Of a stretch of 41,288 bases of DNA, positions 1-7,806 are shown piece after piece (positions within the stretch are counted from its first letter, which is position 1; each line of letters opens with the position of its first letter). The notes below the pieces were generated by a model. That model saw only the letters and a program-made list of their open reading frames with translations, was not told where the DNA came from and did not search any database. Source of the DNA: an uncultured Elusimicrobiales bacterium (lineage in GTDB: Bacteria; Elusimicrobiota; Elusimicrobia; Elusimicrobiales; Elusimicrobiaceae); assembly GCA_944324685.1 (NCBI GenBank), contig CALUXG010000025.1, positions 1-41,288 of the forward strand. Reading direction: 5' to 3'. Position numbers and translations under genes: made by a program.

Positions 1-56
1 GCTGTGATGGATTGATACGGAAATTGAACGATTTTGCAAAATTAACGGAGGGTTTT

Positions 57-1466
57 ATGGCCGCTGACATTAAATTCGGCACGGATGGTTGGAGAGGCGT
101 TATCGCGTGGGACTACACTTATGAAAATGTACGCCGGCTGGCGCAGGCGATGGCGGATTATATTAATGAGAACGCACCGTCGGACGAAAATGGCAAAATG
201 GCTAAAGTGTTTGTGGGGTATGACCGCCGTTTTATGTCGGATTTGTTCGCGGCGGATATTGCCAGTATTTTGCGTTCCAATAAAATAGACGTTACTTTGT
301 CGGACAGACCCGTTCCGACGCCGATGGTCAGTATGCTTACAACGAAAAAGTTTTGGCTGGGTATTGCCGTAACGGCCAGCCATAATCCCGCTCAGTATAA
401 CGGCGTAAAAGTGAAATGGGCCGGTTGTTCCGCTCCTACGCGGGAAACGCGGGAAATTGAACAATTGATAGACGTAAACCCCGTATTGTTTTTATATGGC
501 CAACGGGCAGAACAAAAAGATTTGACGGATGTATACCGCAAGTATTTGGCGGCTTCGGCCAATCTGAAAAAAATAGAGGGCCTGAAAGGCGCTATCGTGG
601 TGGATTATATGTATGGCGCGGCGGCCGGTTGGATGGAAACGCTGTTGCCCAAAAATAAAATCATCGCTCTGCACGAAGAACATGACCCGACGTTCCGCTC
701 TCTGCAGCCGGATCCGTCTCCGAAAAATTTAGCGGAACTTAAAAAAGCCGTGGTGGCCAAAAAAGCCATTGCCGGTTTTGCCTTTGACGGAGACGGGGAC
801 CGTTTTGGTCTGGTAGATGAAAAAGGCAATTTTATTACGCCGTGCCTGTTGGCGGGGGTATTGCTGGATTACTTGATTAAAAACAAAAAGCTCAAAGGAA
901 AAGTGGTACAGACCGTTTCCATGGGATATTTGCCCAAACGCATTGCCCGCGCGCACGGACTTCCGTATGAGGAAGTGCCGGTTGGTTTTAAGAATGTAGC
1001 GGAAAGAATGGCCTTGGAAGAAGTGGCTTTTGGTGTGGAGGAAGCCGGAGGCTATGCATGGCAGGGCGGTGCGCCAGACAGAGACGGTTTGGCGGTGGCT
1101 TTGACGTGGCTGGAAATGATGGCAGTTTCCAAAAAGAAAGTTTCCCAGCTGTGCGATGAGATCGTCAAGCAATACGGTTCTTCCGTATACCAGCGCCGTG
1201 ATTTGCCGGTGGTCAAAGCGGTGGACAAGGCTTCTTTTGTGGAAAAATTGCGTAAAAAATTGCCCAAGAAAATCGGCAATTTTAAGGTGGCCGAGATTGG
1301 CACATTAGACGGACTGAAGATTTATTTTGAAAATGACGAGTGGCTGCTTGTGCGTCCTTCCGGTACAGAGCCGTTGGTGCGCGTATATGCCGAAACAGCC
1401 ACCAAAAAAGATACGCAGGTTTTGTTGGATTTTGGCGAAAAGCTGGTCAGCCAATATATTAAATAG
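57..1466 (+). CDS. Phosphoglucomutase/phosphomannomutase family enzyme
   Basis: A 469-residue alpha-D-phosphohexomutase, which interconverts hexose 1- and 6-phosphates for glycolysis and sugar-nucleotide synthesis in the cytoplasm. All four family landmarks are present in order: an N-terminal GTDGWRG, the phosphoserine loop TASHNP, the metal loop DGDGDR and the C-terminal phosphate-binding RPSGTEP. The sugar-specificity loop reads GVEEAGG where many relatives have GEESGG. I chose the ATG at 57 because GGAGGG lies just upstream; an in-frame TTG at 12 has no such site. A TGA at 13-15 may end an upstream gene cut by the window edge. The response regulator follows after 8 bases, so the two are probably co-transcribed. 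Substrate preference (glucose or mannose) cannot be read from sequence. Confidence 0.93.
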   Translation: MAADIKFGTDGWRGVIAWDYTYENVRRLAQAMADYINENAPSDENGKMAKVFVGYDRRFMSDLFAADIASILRSNKIDVTLSDRPVPTPMVSMLTTKKFWLGIAVTASHNPAQYNGVKVKWAGCSAPTRETREIEQLIDVNPVLFLYGQRAEQKDLTDVYRKYLAASANLKKIEGLKGAIVVDYMYGAAAGWMETLLPKNKIIALHEEHDPTFRSLQPDPSPKNLAELKKAVVAKKAIAGFAFDGDGDRFGLVDEKGNFITPCLLAGVLLDYLIKNKKLKGKVVQTVSMGYLPKRIARAHGLPYEEVPVGFKNVAERMALEEVAFGVEEAGGYAWQGGAPDRDGLAVALTWLEMMAVSKKKVSQLCDEIVKQYGSSVYQRRDLPVVKAVDKASFVEKLRKKLPKKIGNFKVAEIGTLDGLKIYFENDEWLLVRPSGTEPLVRVYAETATKKDTQVLLDFGEKLVSQYIK

Positions 1467-1474
1467 GGGAGTAT

Positions 1475-1834
1475 ATGCTACAGATAGGTTTGGTGGATGA
1501 TTCCGTCATTTTGCGTTCAGCTATTAAAAACGTATTGGAATCGTCCGGATATGAAGTCGTTTTAGAAGCAGGAGGCTCCAAAGAGTTGTTTGAAAAACTG
1601 GAAAAAACAAAGCCGTCTTTGATGTTGCTGGATGTTTTTTTCCCGACTGAAAATGGATTGGATATGTTGGCTCGGCTTAAAAAACAGTATCCAAAAATCA
1701 AAACGCTGATGGTAACGGGCCTGAAACAGGAAACTATCGCGGAAGAAGCGCGCCGTTTGGGTGCAGACGGCGTATTGTACAAACCGTTCGATACGGACGA
1801 TTTGCTCAATTCCATTCGGCAAGTGGCGGGATAA
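1475..1834 (+). CDS. Receiver-only (CheY-like) response regulator
   Basis: A 119-residue protein that is a single receiver domain with no output domain. The acidic pair D8-D9, phospho-acceptor D53, switch threonine T81 and K103 (in YKPF) are all in place, so it should accept phosphate from a histidine kinase. With no DNA-binding part it must act by protein contact, as CheY or Spo0F do, or as a phosphorelay intermediate. GGGGAG ends 3 bases before the ATG, which is close but usable. It sits 8 bases after the phosphohexomutase gene and ends in a strong terminator. No kinase is adjacent; the only one in the window is the orphan at 30714. Its target is unknown. Confidence 0.9.
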   Translation: MLQIGLVDDSVILRSAIKNVLESSGYEVVLEAGGSKELFEKLEKTKPSLMLLDVFFPTENGLDMLARLKKQYPKIKTLMVTGLKQETIAEEARRLGADGVLYKPFDTDDLLNSIRQVAG

Positions 1835-1854
1835 AGGTTTGCTGTTTTTTCTTT

Positions 1855-1888
1855 GCCGCGTATACAGAAACGTATGCGCGGCTTTTTT
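1855..1888 (+). terminator. Rho-independent terminator after the response regulator
   Basis: Arms GCCGCGTATAC and GTATGCGCGGC form an 11-bp stem with one G-T pair and a 6-base loop, followed directly by six T. It closes the phosphohexomutase/response-regulator unit. Confidence 0.88.
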
Positions 1889-1918
1889 ATGTGGCGGTGT
1901 TGGGGGAACGGGACGGAA

Positions 1919-1944
1919 TAAAAAACCCCCGCTTGCTGCGGGGG
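1919..1944 (-). terminator. Rho-independent terminator of the ispA-dxs-LOG operon
   Basis: On the minus strand CCCCCGC and GCGGGGG pair around AGCAA, then a T run follows. It lies just beyond the stop of the LOG-family gene, back to back with the plus-strand terminator. Confidence 0.85.
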
Positions 1945-1949
1945 TGGAT

Positions 1950-2780
1950 TTATTTTATTTTATAGAATTTGGCGATAATGTCCCATGCTTCTTGAGCCGT
2001 GTCCACAATATGGCAGGTGCGGGCTTCCTCATTGTCTATGACGCCGTATGAAGCCAGCGCATTAAAGTTGACTACGGAGTTCCAAAATTCTTTGCCCACT
2101 AGAATAATGGGAATGTCTTCTTTTTTGCCCGTTTTGACCAAAGTCAGAATTTCAAAAAGTTCATCAAATGTGCCGAATCCTCCGGGCAGGACGACAAAAG
2201 CGCGCGAACGCATGACCAAATGCAGTTTGCGAATGGCAAAGTAATGAAACAGGAAAGCCAGATTTTTCGTGATATACGGATTCGGATGTTGTTCATGCGG
2301 AAGCGTGATGTTAAAGCCCACGCTTTTCCCGCCGTTTTCAAAAGCGCCTCGGTTGGCCGATTCCATCAGCCCGGGGCCGCCACCTGTTACCACAGCAAAA
2401 CGGTTTTTGCCTTTTTTGACGACCAGTTTGGCAAATTCCCGTCCGATTTCATAATACTTGGACAAAGACAAAAGTCCTTGCGTCTCGCTTAGACGTTCCT
2501 GCAATTTTTTGCTTTTAGGGTTTTTTGCCAAATCTTTTTTTGCCTGCGCCACCAAAGCTTTTGCTTCTTTTTCGGGGCGCACGCGGGCGGAACCAAAACA
2601 GACGATGCTTTGCGTAATGTTTAATTTTTGCAAATACAGTTCCGGCTTCATCACTTCCAGCTCAATGCGTACGGGACGCATAACCGGTGTATTTAACAAT
2701 TCAATATCCTCGTATGCGCGGATATACGAGCTTTCATGTTCAATGCTGGCAATGCGGTGTTTTTTCGGATTTTTTTTCAT
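1950..2780 (-). CDS. LOG-family (TIGR00730-type) Rossmann-fold protein
   Basis: A 276-residue member of the LOG / 'lysine decarboxylase-like' family. The diagnostic motifs GGGPGLMESANRGA and PGGFGTFDELFE are intact; they form the nucleotide-monophosphate pocket. Characterised relatives are phosphoribohydrolases that release a base from a nucleoside monophosphate; the old lysine decarboxylase label is not supported. The N-terminal ~50 residues precede the fold and resemble the longer bacterial subgroup. The start at 2780 overlaps the end of dxs by 41 bases; I keep it because GGAG lies 8 bases upstream. It is the last gene of the ispA-dxs operon, but a role in isoprenoid metabolism would be a guess. 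Confidence 0.85.
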   Translation of the reverse strand: MKKNPKKHRIASIEHESSYIRAYEDIELLNTPVMRPVRIELEVMKPELYLQKLNITQSIVCFGSARVRPEKEAKALVAQAKKDLAKNPKSKKLQERLSETQGLLSLSKYYEIGREFAKLVVKKGKNRFAVVTGGGPGLMESANRGAFENGGKSVGFNITLPHEQHPNPYITKNLAFLFHYFAIRKLHLVMRSRAFVVLPGGFGTFDELFEILTLVKTGKKEDIPIILVGKEFWNSVVNFNALASYGVIDNEEARTCHIVDTAQEAWDIIAKFYKIK

Positions 2781-4635
2781 AAACGTTGCTCCATTGGAGT
2801 ATTTTTTCGGCCATGGTCTGCGCTGTCAGGCCCAGTTGTTCATATAACTGGCCGACTTTGCCGTGTTCCACAAATTCATCGGGCAATCCCAGTCTCAGCA
2901 GGCGGAAAGAATCATTTTTGTCCGTCAGATATTCCGCCACCGCTGAGCCGAAACCGCCGCACAAAGCATTGTCTTCCACGGTAACCAAACGTGGAGAGAC
3001 GGCCAGCGCCTCTTCTAAAATGGCGGTATCTAAGGGCTTTACGAAACGCGCATTAATGACGCCTGCATCGATTCCTTTTTCTTTCAGCAGTTGAGCCGCT
3101 TCCAAAGCGGGATGTACGCGGTTGCCTATGGCCACAATGGTCAAATCTTTGCCTTTTTTCAGCCAAACGCCTTTGCCTATGGGCAGAGAGTGCAATTCTT
3201 CTTCCACAGGTATGTCAAAGCCCGCCCCGCGCGGATAACGCAGAACAAAGGGTTTGCCGCAGTCCAGCCCCGTTTTAAGCATATGGCCCAATTCATTTTC
3301 ATCCGCCGGTGCGGCGATGATTAAATTCGGCGTGCTTCGCAAGAAACTTAAATCAAACATGCCGTGATGGGTGGGGCCGTCTTCGCCGACCAGACCGGCG
3401 CGGTCCAATGCAAATACGACGGGCAAATCCTGCAGGGCTATATCATGTACAATTTGGTCATAGCATCGCTGGGCGAAAGAAGAATATACCGCCACGACGG
3501 GTTTTAATCCCTCGGCGGCCATGCCGGCGGCAAAAGTCGCCGCGTGTTCTTCGGCTATGCCTACGTCAAAAAAACGTTGGGGGAAAGTCTGGCGGAATTC
3601 GTCCAGTCCCGTACCTTCGGGCATGGCGGCGGTGATGGCGTTTATTTTTTTGTCCGCCTTGGCCAGCTTGACGATGGCGTCCGAAAAAGCTTTGGTAAAC
3701 GTAATGCGTCCGGCATTGCCGATGGTGTCTCCGGTATCGGCGTCAAACATGCCTATTCCGTGGAATTTGGTGGGCTTTTCTTCGGCGGGGGCAAATCCTT
3801 TTCCTTTTTTTGTTACCACATGCAGCAAGACGGGGCCTTTTACGTTTTTTATATTTTCCAGCACGTCTATCATCGCTTCCACATCGTTGCCGTTAACAGG
3901 GCCAAAATAACGGAAGCCCATTTCTTCAAAAATGGTTCCCGGAAACAAAATGGCGCGGGCTTTTTTAGCCAATTTGGCGGCGTTGTTGCCCAGTTCGTCA
4001 AAATGCTGCAAAAAATTGGTGGCTTTTTCTTCGGCCAACTGCACGTATTTTTTTGTCAGCAGTTTGGTCAAGAAACGGCCCAGCGCTCCCACGCGTTTGG
4101 AAATAAACATTTGGTTGTCGTTTAAGATGACCAGCATATCCGTAGCCAGAAGGCCCGCATTCTGCATGGCCTCATAAGCCATGCCTCCGGTCAGCGCGCC
4201 GTCGGCCACCAAGGCTACCACTTTTTCTTTGCTGTTTTTTTGGTCGCGCGCCATGGCCATGCCCAAAGCCGCAGAAAGCGCCGTACTGGCATGTCCGACG
4301 CCGAACTCGTCGTATTTGCTTTCACTTCTTTTTGGAAAACCGCTCAGCCCCCCTTTGGTGCGTATGGTATGAAATTTGCCTTGCCGGCCGGTTAAAAGTT
4401 TATGCGCATAGGCTTGGTGGCCGGTGTCAAACAGCAGTTTGTCTTTGGGGGTATTAAACACATAATGCAGCGCGACGATAATTTCCACCGCGCCCAAGCT
4501 GGATCCCAGATGGCCTCCGTTCTTGCTGGTGGTTTTAATGATTTCATCTCGGATTTCTTGGCATAACTGCGGCAGCAGTTCGCGTTTGATGTTGCGCAAA
4601 TCGGCGGGGGTTTTAACGGTAGGCAAAACTTTCAT
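2740..4635 (-). CDS. dxs: 1-deoxy-D-xylulose-5-phosphate synthase
   Basis: A 631-residue thiamine-diphosphate enzyme that condenses pyruvate and glyceraldehyde 3-phosphate in the first step of the MEP isoprenoid pathway. Full family length. Visible landmarks: GGHLGSSLGAVE (40-51), DTGHQAYAHK, the TPP motif ending NDN (172-174), IAEEHAATFAAGMA with the catalytic glutamate, and DRAGLVGEDGPTHHG. An oddity is that the usual GDG of the TPP site reads ADG at 144-146. AAGGAG precedes the ATG and overlaps the end of ispA, so the two are translationally linked. The operon supplies both the precursor pathway entry and the prenyl chain synthase. Confidence 0.96.
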   Translation of the reverse strand: MKVLPTVKTPADLRNIKRELLPQLCQEIRDEIIKTTSKNGGHLGSSLGAVEIIVALHYVFNTPKDKLLFDTGHQAYAHKLLTGRQGKFHTIRTKGGLSGFPKRSESKYDEFGVGHASTALSAALGMAMARDQKNSKEKVVALVADGALTGGMAYEAMQNAGLLATDMLVILNDNQMFISKRVGALGRFLTKLLTKKYVQLAEEKATNFLQHFDELGNNAAKLAKKARAILFPGTIFEEMGFRYFGPVNGNDVEAMIDVLENIKNVKGPVLLHVVTKKGKGFAPAEEKPTKFHGIGMFDADTGDTIGNAGRITFTKAFSDAIVKLAKADKKINAITAAMPEGTGLDEFRQTFPQRFFDVGIAEEHAATFAAGMAAEGLKPVVAVYSSFAQRCYDQIVHDIALQDLPVVFALDRAGLVGEDGPTHHGMFDLSFLRSTPNLIIAAPADENELGHMLKTGLDCGKPFVLRYPRGAGFDIPVEEELHSLPIGKGVWLKKGKDLTIVAIGNRVHPALEAAQLLKEKGIDAGVINARFVKPLDTAILEEALAVSPRLVTVEDNALCGGFGSAVAEYLTDKNDSFRLLRLGLPDEFVEHGKVGQLYEQLGLTAQTMAEKILQWSNVYEKKSEKTPHCQH

Positions 4636-4644
4636 GCGGTCTCC

Positions 4645-5700
4645 TTAATATGTGCGGGTTTTGAAAAATTCAGCCATGCCGTACAACGGTGCAAGGTTTT
4701 TACGTTTGACGTTTTTCAGCGAATCCAATGCTTTTTGCGCTTTGGCAATTAACAGCTGTGCGTGTTTGCGGCTGCCTTCCAAACCGAACAGGCTGACGAA
4801 CGTTAATTTGCCGTTTTGTTCATCACTGTTGGATTTTCCCAGTTGTTTGGCTGTGGCGGTAACATCTAAAATATCGTCCACTATTTGGAATACCAGCCCG
4901 ATGCAGTCGGCGTATTGTTGAATGTGTTTCAAATCGGCGCCGCGCGCACCGGCGAGCAATGCGCCGGTTTCCACACTGGCGCGTATCAGTGCGCCCGTTT
5001 TGTTTGCGTGAATATAGCGCAGCACATTTTCCGGCGTGGTTTCTTTAACGGCAGGAGGCAGAAGGAAATAATGCAGGTTTTTGCCGGCCAGTTTTTTGGA
5101 AATCTTTTTGATTTTTTCCGCGCGTACGCTGGCGGCGTCCTGTGTGCCCATCCCTTCTGCATATACGTCGGCCGTTTGGCCTCCGACCATGCCGGAGGCG
5201 CCGGCGCGATGTGCAAAATTTTGCAAAGAAGCCAAGGTGTTTTCCGCCCCTATATTTTTCACTTTTCCGTTTTGGGCGAAAACTTCAAAAACATACGTAA
5301 GCAAGGCGTCGCCGGCCAGCAGGGCCAAATCTTCTCCGAATACTTTATGATTGGTGGGTTTGCCGCGGCGCAGGTCGTCATTGTCCATACAAGGCAAATC
5401 GTCATGAATTAAAGAATACGTGTGCAGCATTTCCAAAGCGCAAGCGGCGGGCAGTACGTCTGTCGCTTTTTTCCCGAAAGCTTCCGCCGCGGCTATGACC
5501 AATACGGGCCGCACGCGTTTGCCGCCGGCTTGGAGCGAGTAGTCCATGGCGTCTGTTAGAATTTTAGGAGCATTTGGAATTTTATTGATAAATTTGGAAA
5601 GATTTTTTTCCACCAGTGCGGCGCGGTTTTTGAGATATGCGTCAAAATCAAAGGCGGAATGGTTTTTCAAGGTCTTGTTTTTACGGCTGACTTTAGTCAT
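4645..5700 (-). CDS. ispA: Farnesyl/geranyl diphosphate synthase
   Basis: A 351-residue short-chain trans-prenyl diphosphate synthase that adds isopentenyl diphosphate to allylic substrates. The first aspartate-rich motif is DDLPCMD (100-106), of the two-residue-longer type seen in bacterial FPP synthases; the second is DDILD (275-279). GGKRVRP (59-65) binds diphosphate. It is longer than the usual ~300 residues because ~40 lysine-rich residues (about 183-225) are inserted between the AEG helix and HANKTGALI. The start at 5700 follows AGAGGT; an in-frame upstream ATG would add 31 residues that resemble nothing. First gene of the ispA-dxs-LOG operon. Confidence 0.92.
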   Translation of the reverse strand: MTKVSRKNKTLKNHSAFDFDAYLKNRAALVEKNLSKFINKIPNAPKILTDAMDYSLQAGGKRVRPVLVIAAAEAFGKKATDVLPAACALEMLHTYSLIHDDLPCMDNDDLRRGKPTNHKVFGEDLALLAGDALLTYVFEVFAQNGKVKNIGAENTLASLQNFAHRAGASGMVGGQTADVYAEGMGTQDAASVRAEKIKKISKKLAGKNLHYFLLPPAVKETTPENVLRYIHANKTGALIRASVETGALLAGARGADLKHIQQYADCIGLVFQIVDDILDVTATAKQLGKSNSDEQNGKLTFVSLFGLEGSRKHAQLLIAKAQKALDSLKNVKRKNLAPLYGMAEFFKTRTY

Positions 5701-5727
5701 AGCTACCTCTAAAGGAATGTTTCTTTT

Positions 5728-5740
5728 ATTATACATTATA
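5728..5740 (-). promoter_or_regulatory. Twin -10 elements for the ispA operon
   Basis: On the minus strand two TATAAT hexamers stand one base apart (5735-5740 and 5728-5733), 27 bases before the ispA ATG. No good -35 is visible. The stretch 5701-6065 contains this promoter, an unassigned middle part, and the pilin leader at its right end; I see no gene in it. Confidence 0.6.
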
Positions 5741-5974
5741 TACAAAAATGAAACGAACATGGGGCAGGTTCGGATGTTCCGATTTTTATTCATAGCGGCA
5801 GTCTCCGTTACTGTGTTTTAACCCTGCCAACCCTAATCAGACAACTGACGCTGTGGCGCGCAGATGTCCGAAGCGATATTTTTGCATAATAAGCAGAACG
5901 GGCTTTTGTGATATGCTTGTTTTGGCATTATGGGGTGTCTTTTGTTTGCCGAAAACCGTCCAAGCCTTGACTCG

Positions 5975-6065
5975 TTTTTTTTTTTTGATACCCTATACAT
6001 GGCGAAAAATCAAACGCCGCTGAGACGTGTTTTTGAACGTTTAGACGCCATTATAGGGAGGAAAA
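5975..6065 (+). promoter_or_regulatory. Pilin leader, copy 1, with T12 tract
   Basis: Twelve T (5975-5986) are followed by GATACCCTATACATGGCG and then a leader reaching the pilin ATG. From 5987 to 6065 it aligns without gaps to 14077-14155 upstream of the second pilin, with 9 mismatches in 79 by my count. TATACA at 5994-5999 could be a -10 element; TTGACT at 5967 is too far (21 bases) to be a normal -35. The block looks like a shared promoter and 5' leader carried with the pilin gene. Confidence 0.65.
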
Positions 6066-6542
6066 ATGAGAAAAGGTTTTACGCTGATTGAACTTTTGGT
6101 AGTCGTGCTGATTATCGGCATTTTGTCCGCCATTGCTTTGCCACAGTATGAAAAAACGGTGGAACGCGCCCGCGCGGCGGAAGGGTTACAAATGGTGGCC
6201 TCCATTGCGCGTGCCAATGAAGTATATAAACTTTCCACCGGCAGTTATGCGACAGATATTTCCATGCTGGATATAGATATCCCCGGCTCCAATATCATAA
6301 CTACTCCAGCCAAAGATCCCCGAAAAGAGACGAAACTGTTCCAATACGGCACGCGGGCCTATAGTTATTTGAATTCTTCCAAAGCCATTGCACATCGTCT
6401 TCCACAGGAAGAAAAATATTCTTTGGTGGTATTAACGGATAACACAATTATTTGTTATCCTCATACACCGGAATATCAAGATTTTTGCCGCAGTCTGGGG
6501 TCCGGCAAAAAATACGATTCCGACGCTTACATTGTCAACTAA
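6066..6542 (+). CDS. Type IV pilin-like protein (prepilin)
   Basis: A 158-residue prepilin. The leader is only MRKG, cut by prepilin peptidase before F5, with the conserved glutamate at mature position 5 and a hydrophobic helix to about residue 27 that anchors and polymerises the protein. C130 and C141 near the C-terminus are placed to form the disulphide loop typical of pilin D-regions. GGGAGG gives a strong ribosome-binding site. No assembly gene is nearby, so it stands alone and would depend on machinery elsewhere. It shares its leader and first ~27 residues with the pilin at 14156 but the rest has diverged. Pilus subunit versus type II secretion-like pseudopilin cannot be decided. Confidence 0.9.
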   Translation: MRKGFTLIELLVVVLIIGILSAIALPQYEKTVERARAAEGLQMVASIARANEVYKLSTGSYATDISMLDIDIPGSNIITTPAKDPRKETKLFQYGTRAYSYLNSSKAIAHRLPQEEKYSLVVLTDNTIICYPHTPEYQDFCRSLGSGKKYDSDAYIVN

Positions 6543-6565
6543 GCAGGCAAGCCCGTACATTTTTA

Positions 6566-6571
6566 TATAAT
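6566..6571 (+). promoter_or_regulatory. -10 element abutting the hydF start
   Basis: Perfect TATAAT ending 6 bases before the hydF ATG, with no Shine-Dalgarno sequence. Transcription would begin at or next to the A of ATG. No -35 is recognisable at normal spacing. Confidence 0.6.
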
Positions 6572-6577
6572 AAGTAC

Positions 6578-7747
6578 ATGGTAAAACTGAATAAGCCGCA
6601 TATCGGCGTTTTCGGTCGGATGAATGTGGGCAAAAGTTCACTTATCAATGTGCTGACGGGGCAGGATACGGCCTTAGTGTCTTGCGTGGCGGGGACTACT
6701 ACCGATCCCGTCAAAAAGAATGTGGAAATCTTAGGCGTTGGCCCCGTAACGCTGATTGACACCGCAGGACTGGATGACGCCTCCGAACTGGGCGCGCAGC
6801 GCGTAGCTAAAACGCGGGAGATTTTGCAGCAGATCAATTTGGCTTTAATTGTTTTTTCCGAAACGTTTGGTCCTCAAGAGAAAGAACTGGCCACTCTATG
6901 CCGCGCGCGCGGAGTGCCGTTTTTCTTTGTACATAACAAAAGCGATGTATATCCCGCCGTCTCCGCAAAGCTGGAGGGAGCGGACGTAGTGGAATTTTCC
7001 TGTAAAACAGACGACGGTGCGGATATCCTTGCCGCCATTAGGGAACATTTGCCCAAAAGCGCCTATGCGCTGGACGATATCTTCGGCGGATTTATACGGG
7101 AAAATGATGAAGTCGTATTGATTATGCCTATAGACTCTTCCGCACCGCAGGGCAGACTGATTTTGCCGCAAGTGCATACATTGCGCGCTTTATTGGATTT
7201 GCGGGCCGTGGCGGTTGGTCTTCAGCCGGCTCAGTTGGCGGGCTGGCTCAAAACCCATCATCCCAAATTGGCGGTAACCGATTCGCAGGCTTTTGCGGCG
7301 GTGGCTTCCGTATTGCCTCTTTCCGTACCGCTGACGAGTTTCAGTATTTTGTTTTCGCGTTTGAAAGGAGATTTTGATTTGTTTTTGCACAGTACGCCGA
7401 AAATAGACGCTTTGCAAGAGGGAGACCGTGTGCTTATTTTGGAATCCTGTTCCCACAGCGTCAATAAATGCGATGACATTGGACGCGTCAAAATTCCCGC
7501 CGCATTGCAAAAAAAGACGGGTGTAAAACTGCATTTTGACGTGGTGGCGGGTTTGGACCCGCTTCCGGCGAATGTAACGGCATATAAACTGGCGGTGCAA
7601 TGCGGCGGTTGCATGGTAACGCGCGTACAAATTTTAAGCCGTATACGCCGTCTGGCGCAGGCGGGCGTACCCGTCAGCAATTACGGCATGACGCTGGCGT
7701 GGTGCGCCGGAATTTTTGAGCGCGTAACGGAAATTTTCCGCCGCTGA
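6578..7747 (+). CDS. hydF: [FeFe]-hydrogenase H-cluster maturation GTPase HydF
   Basis: A 389-residue scaffold/GTPase that carries the 2Fe precursor and delivers it to apo-[FeFe]-hydrogenase. The N-terminal GTPase domain has GRMNVGKSS, AGTTTDP, DTAG and HNKSD. The C-terminal cluster domain has C291-x-H293, then 47 residues, then Q341-C342-x-x-C345, matching the HydF pattern CxH...HCxxC except that the histidine before the second cysteine is glutamine. The three cysteine ligands are kept. Single GTPase domain plus CGGC excludes Der and MnmE. The ATG at 6578 fits the family start; the in-frame extension upstream overlaps the pilin. HydE, HydG and the hydrogenase are not in the window. Implies hydrogen metabolism. 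Confidence 0.93.
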   Translation: MVKLNKPHIGVFGRMNVGKSSLINVLTGQDTALVSCVAGTTTDPVKKNVEILGVGPVTLIDTAGLDDASELGAQRVAKTREILQQINLALIVFSETFGPQEKELATLCRARGVPFFFVHNKSDVYPAVSAKLEGADVVEFSCKTDDGADILAAIREHLPKSAYALDDIFGGFIRENDEVVLIMPIDSSAPQGRLILPQVHTLRALLDLRAVAVGLQPAQLAGWLKTHHPKLAVTDSQAFAAVASVLPLSVPLTSFSILFSRLKGDFDLFLHSTPKIDALQEGDRVLILESCSHSVNKCDDIGRVKIPAALQKKTGVKLHFDVVAGLDPLPANVTAYKLAVQCGGCMVTRVQILSRIRRLAQAGVPVSNYGMTLAWCAGIFERVTEIFRR

Positions 7748-7760
7748 ACGCGGCGTCTTC
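7739..7760 (+). terminator. Possible weak terminator at the hydF stop
   Basis: CGCCGC and GCGGCG pair around TGAAC, overlapping the stop codon, followed by TCTTCTT. The T run is poor, so termination may be partial. Confidence 0.35.
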
Positions 7761-7788
7761 TTGACAGAAAGCTCCAGAGCCTTATACT
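7761..7788 (+). promoter_or_regulatory. Sigma-70 promoter of the nonapeptide-repeat gene
   Basis: TTGACA, 16 bases, TATACT: one of the best housekeeping promoters in the window. The start site would be near 7795, giving a ~12-base leader that holds AGGGTGA. Confidence 0.8.
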
Positions 7789-7806
7789 ATTAGATAGGGT
7801 GAATAT

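Noticed and set aside
1950-2780. The name 'lysine decarboxylase' for the LOG-family gene.
   Set aside because: PGGxGTxxE marks the LOG phosphoribohydrolase group; the older label is a known misannotation.
4636-4644. A thiamine riboswitch controlling dxs.
   Set aside because: The 9-base gap and the ispA upstream region show no THI-box-like sequence; dxs follows ispA directly.
6578-7747. Reading hydF as Der or MnmE because of its GTPase domain.
   Set aside because: One GTPase domain only, and the C-terminal CxH and CGGC cluster motif is specific to HydF.
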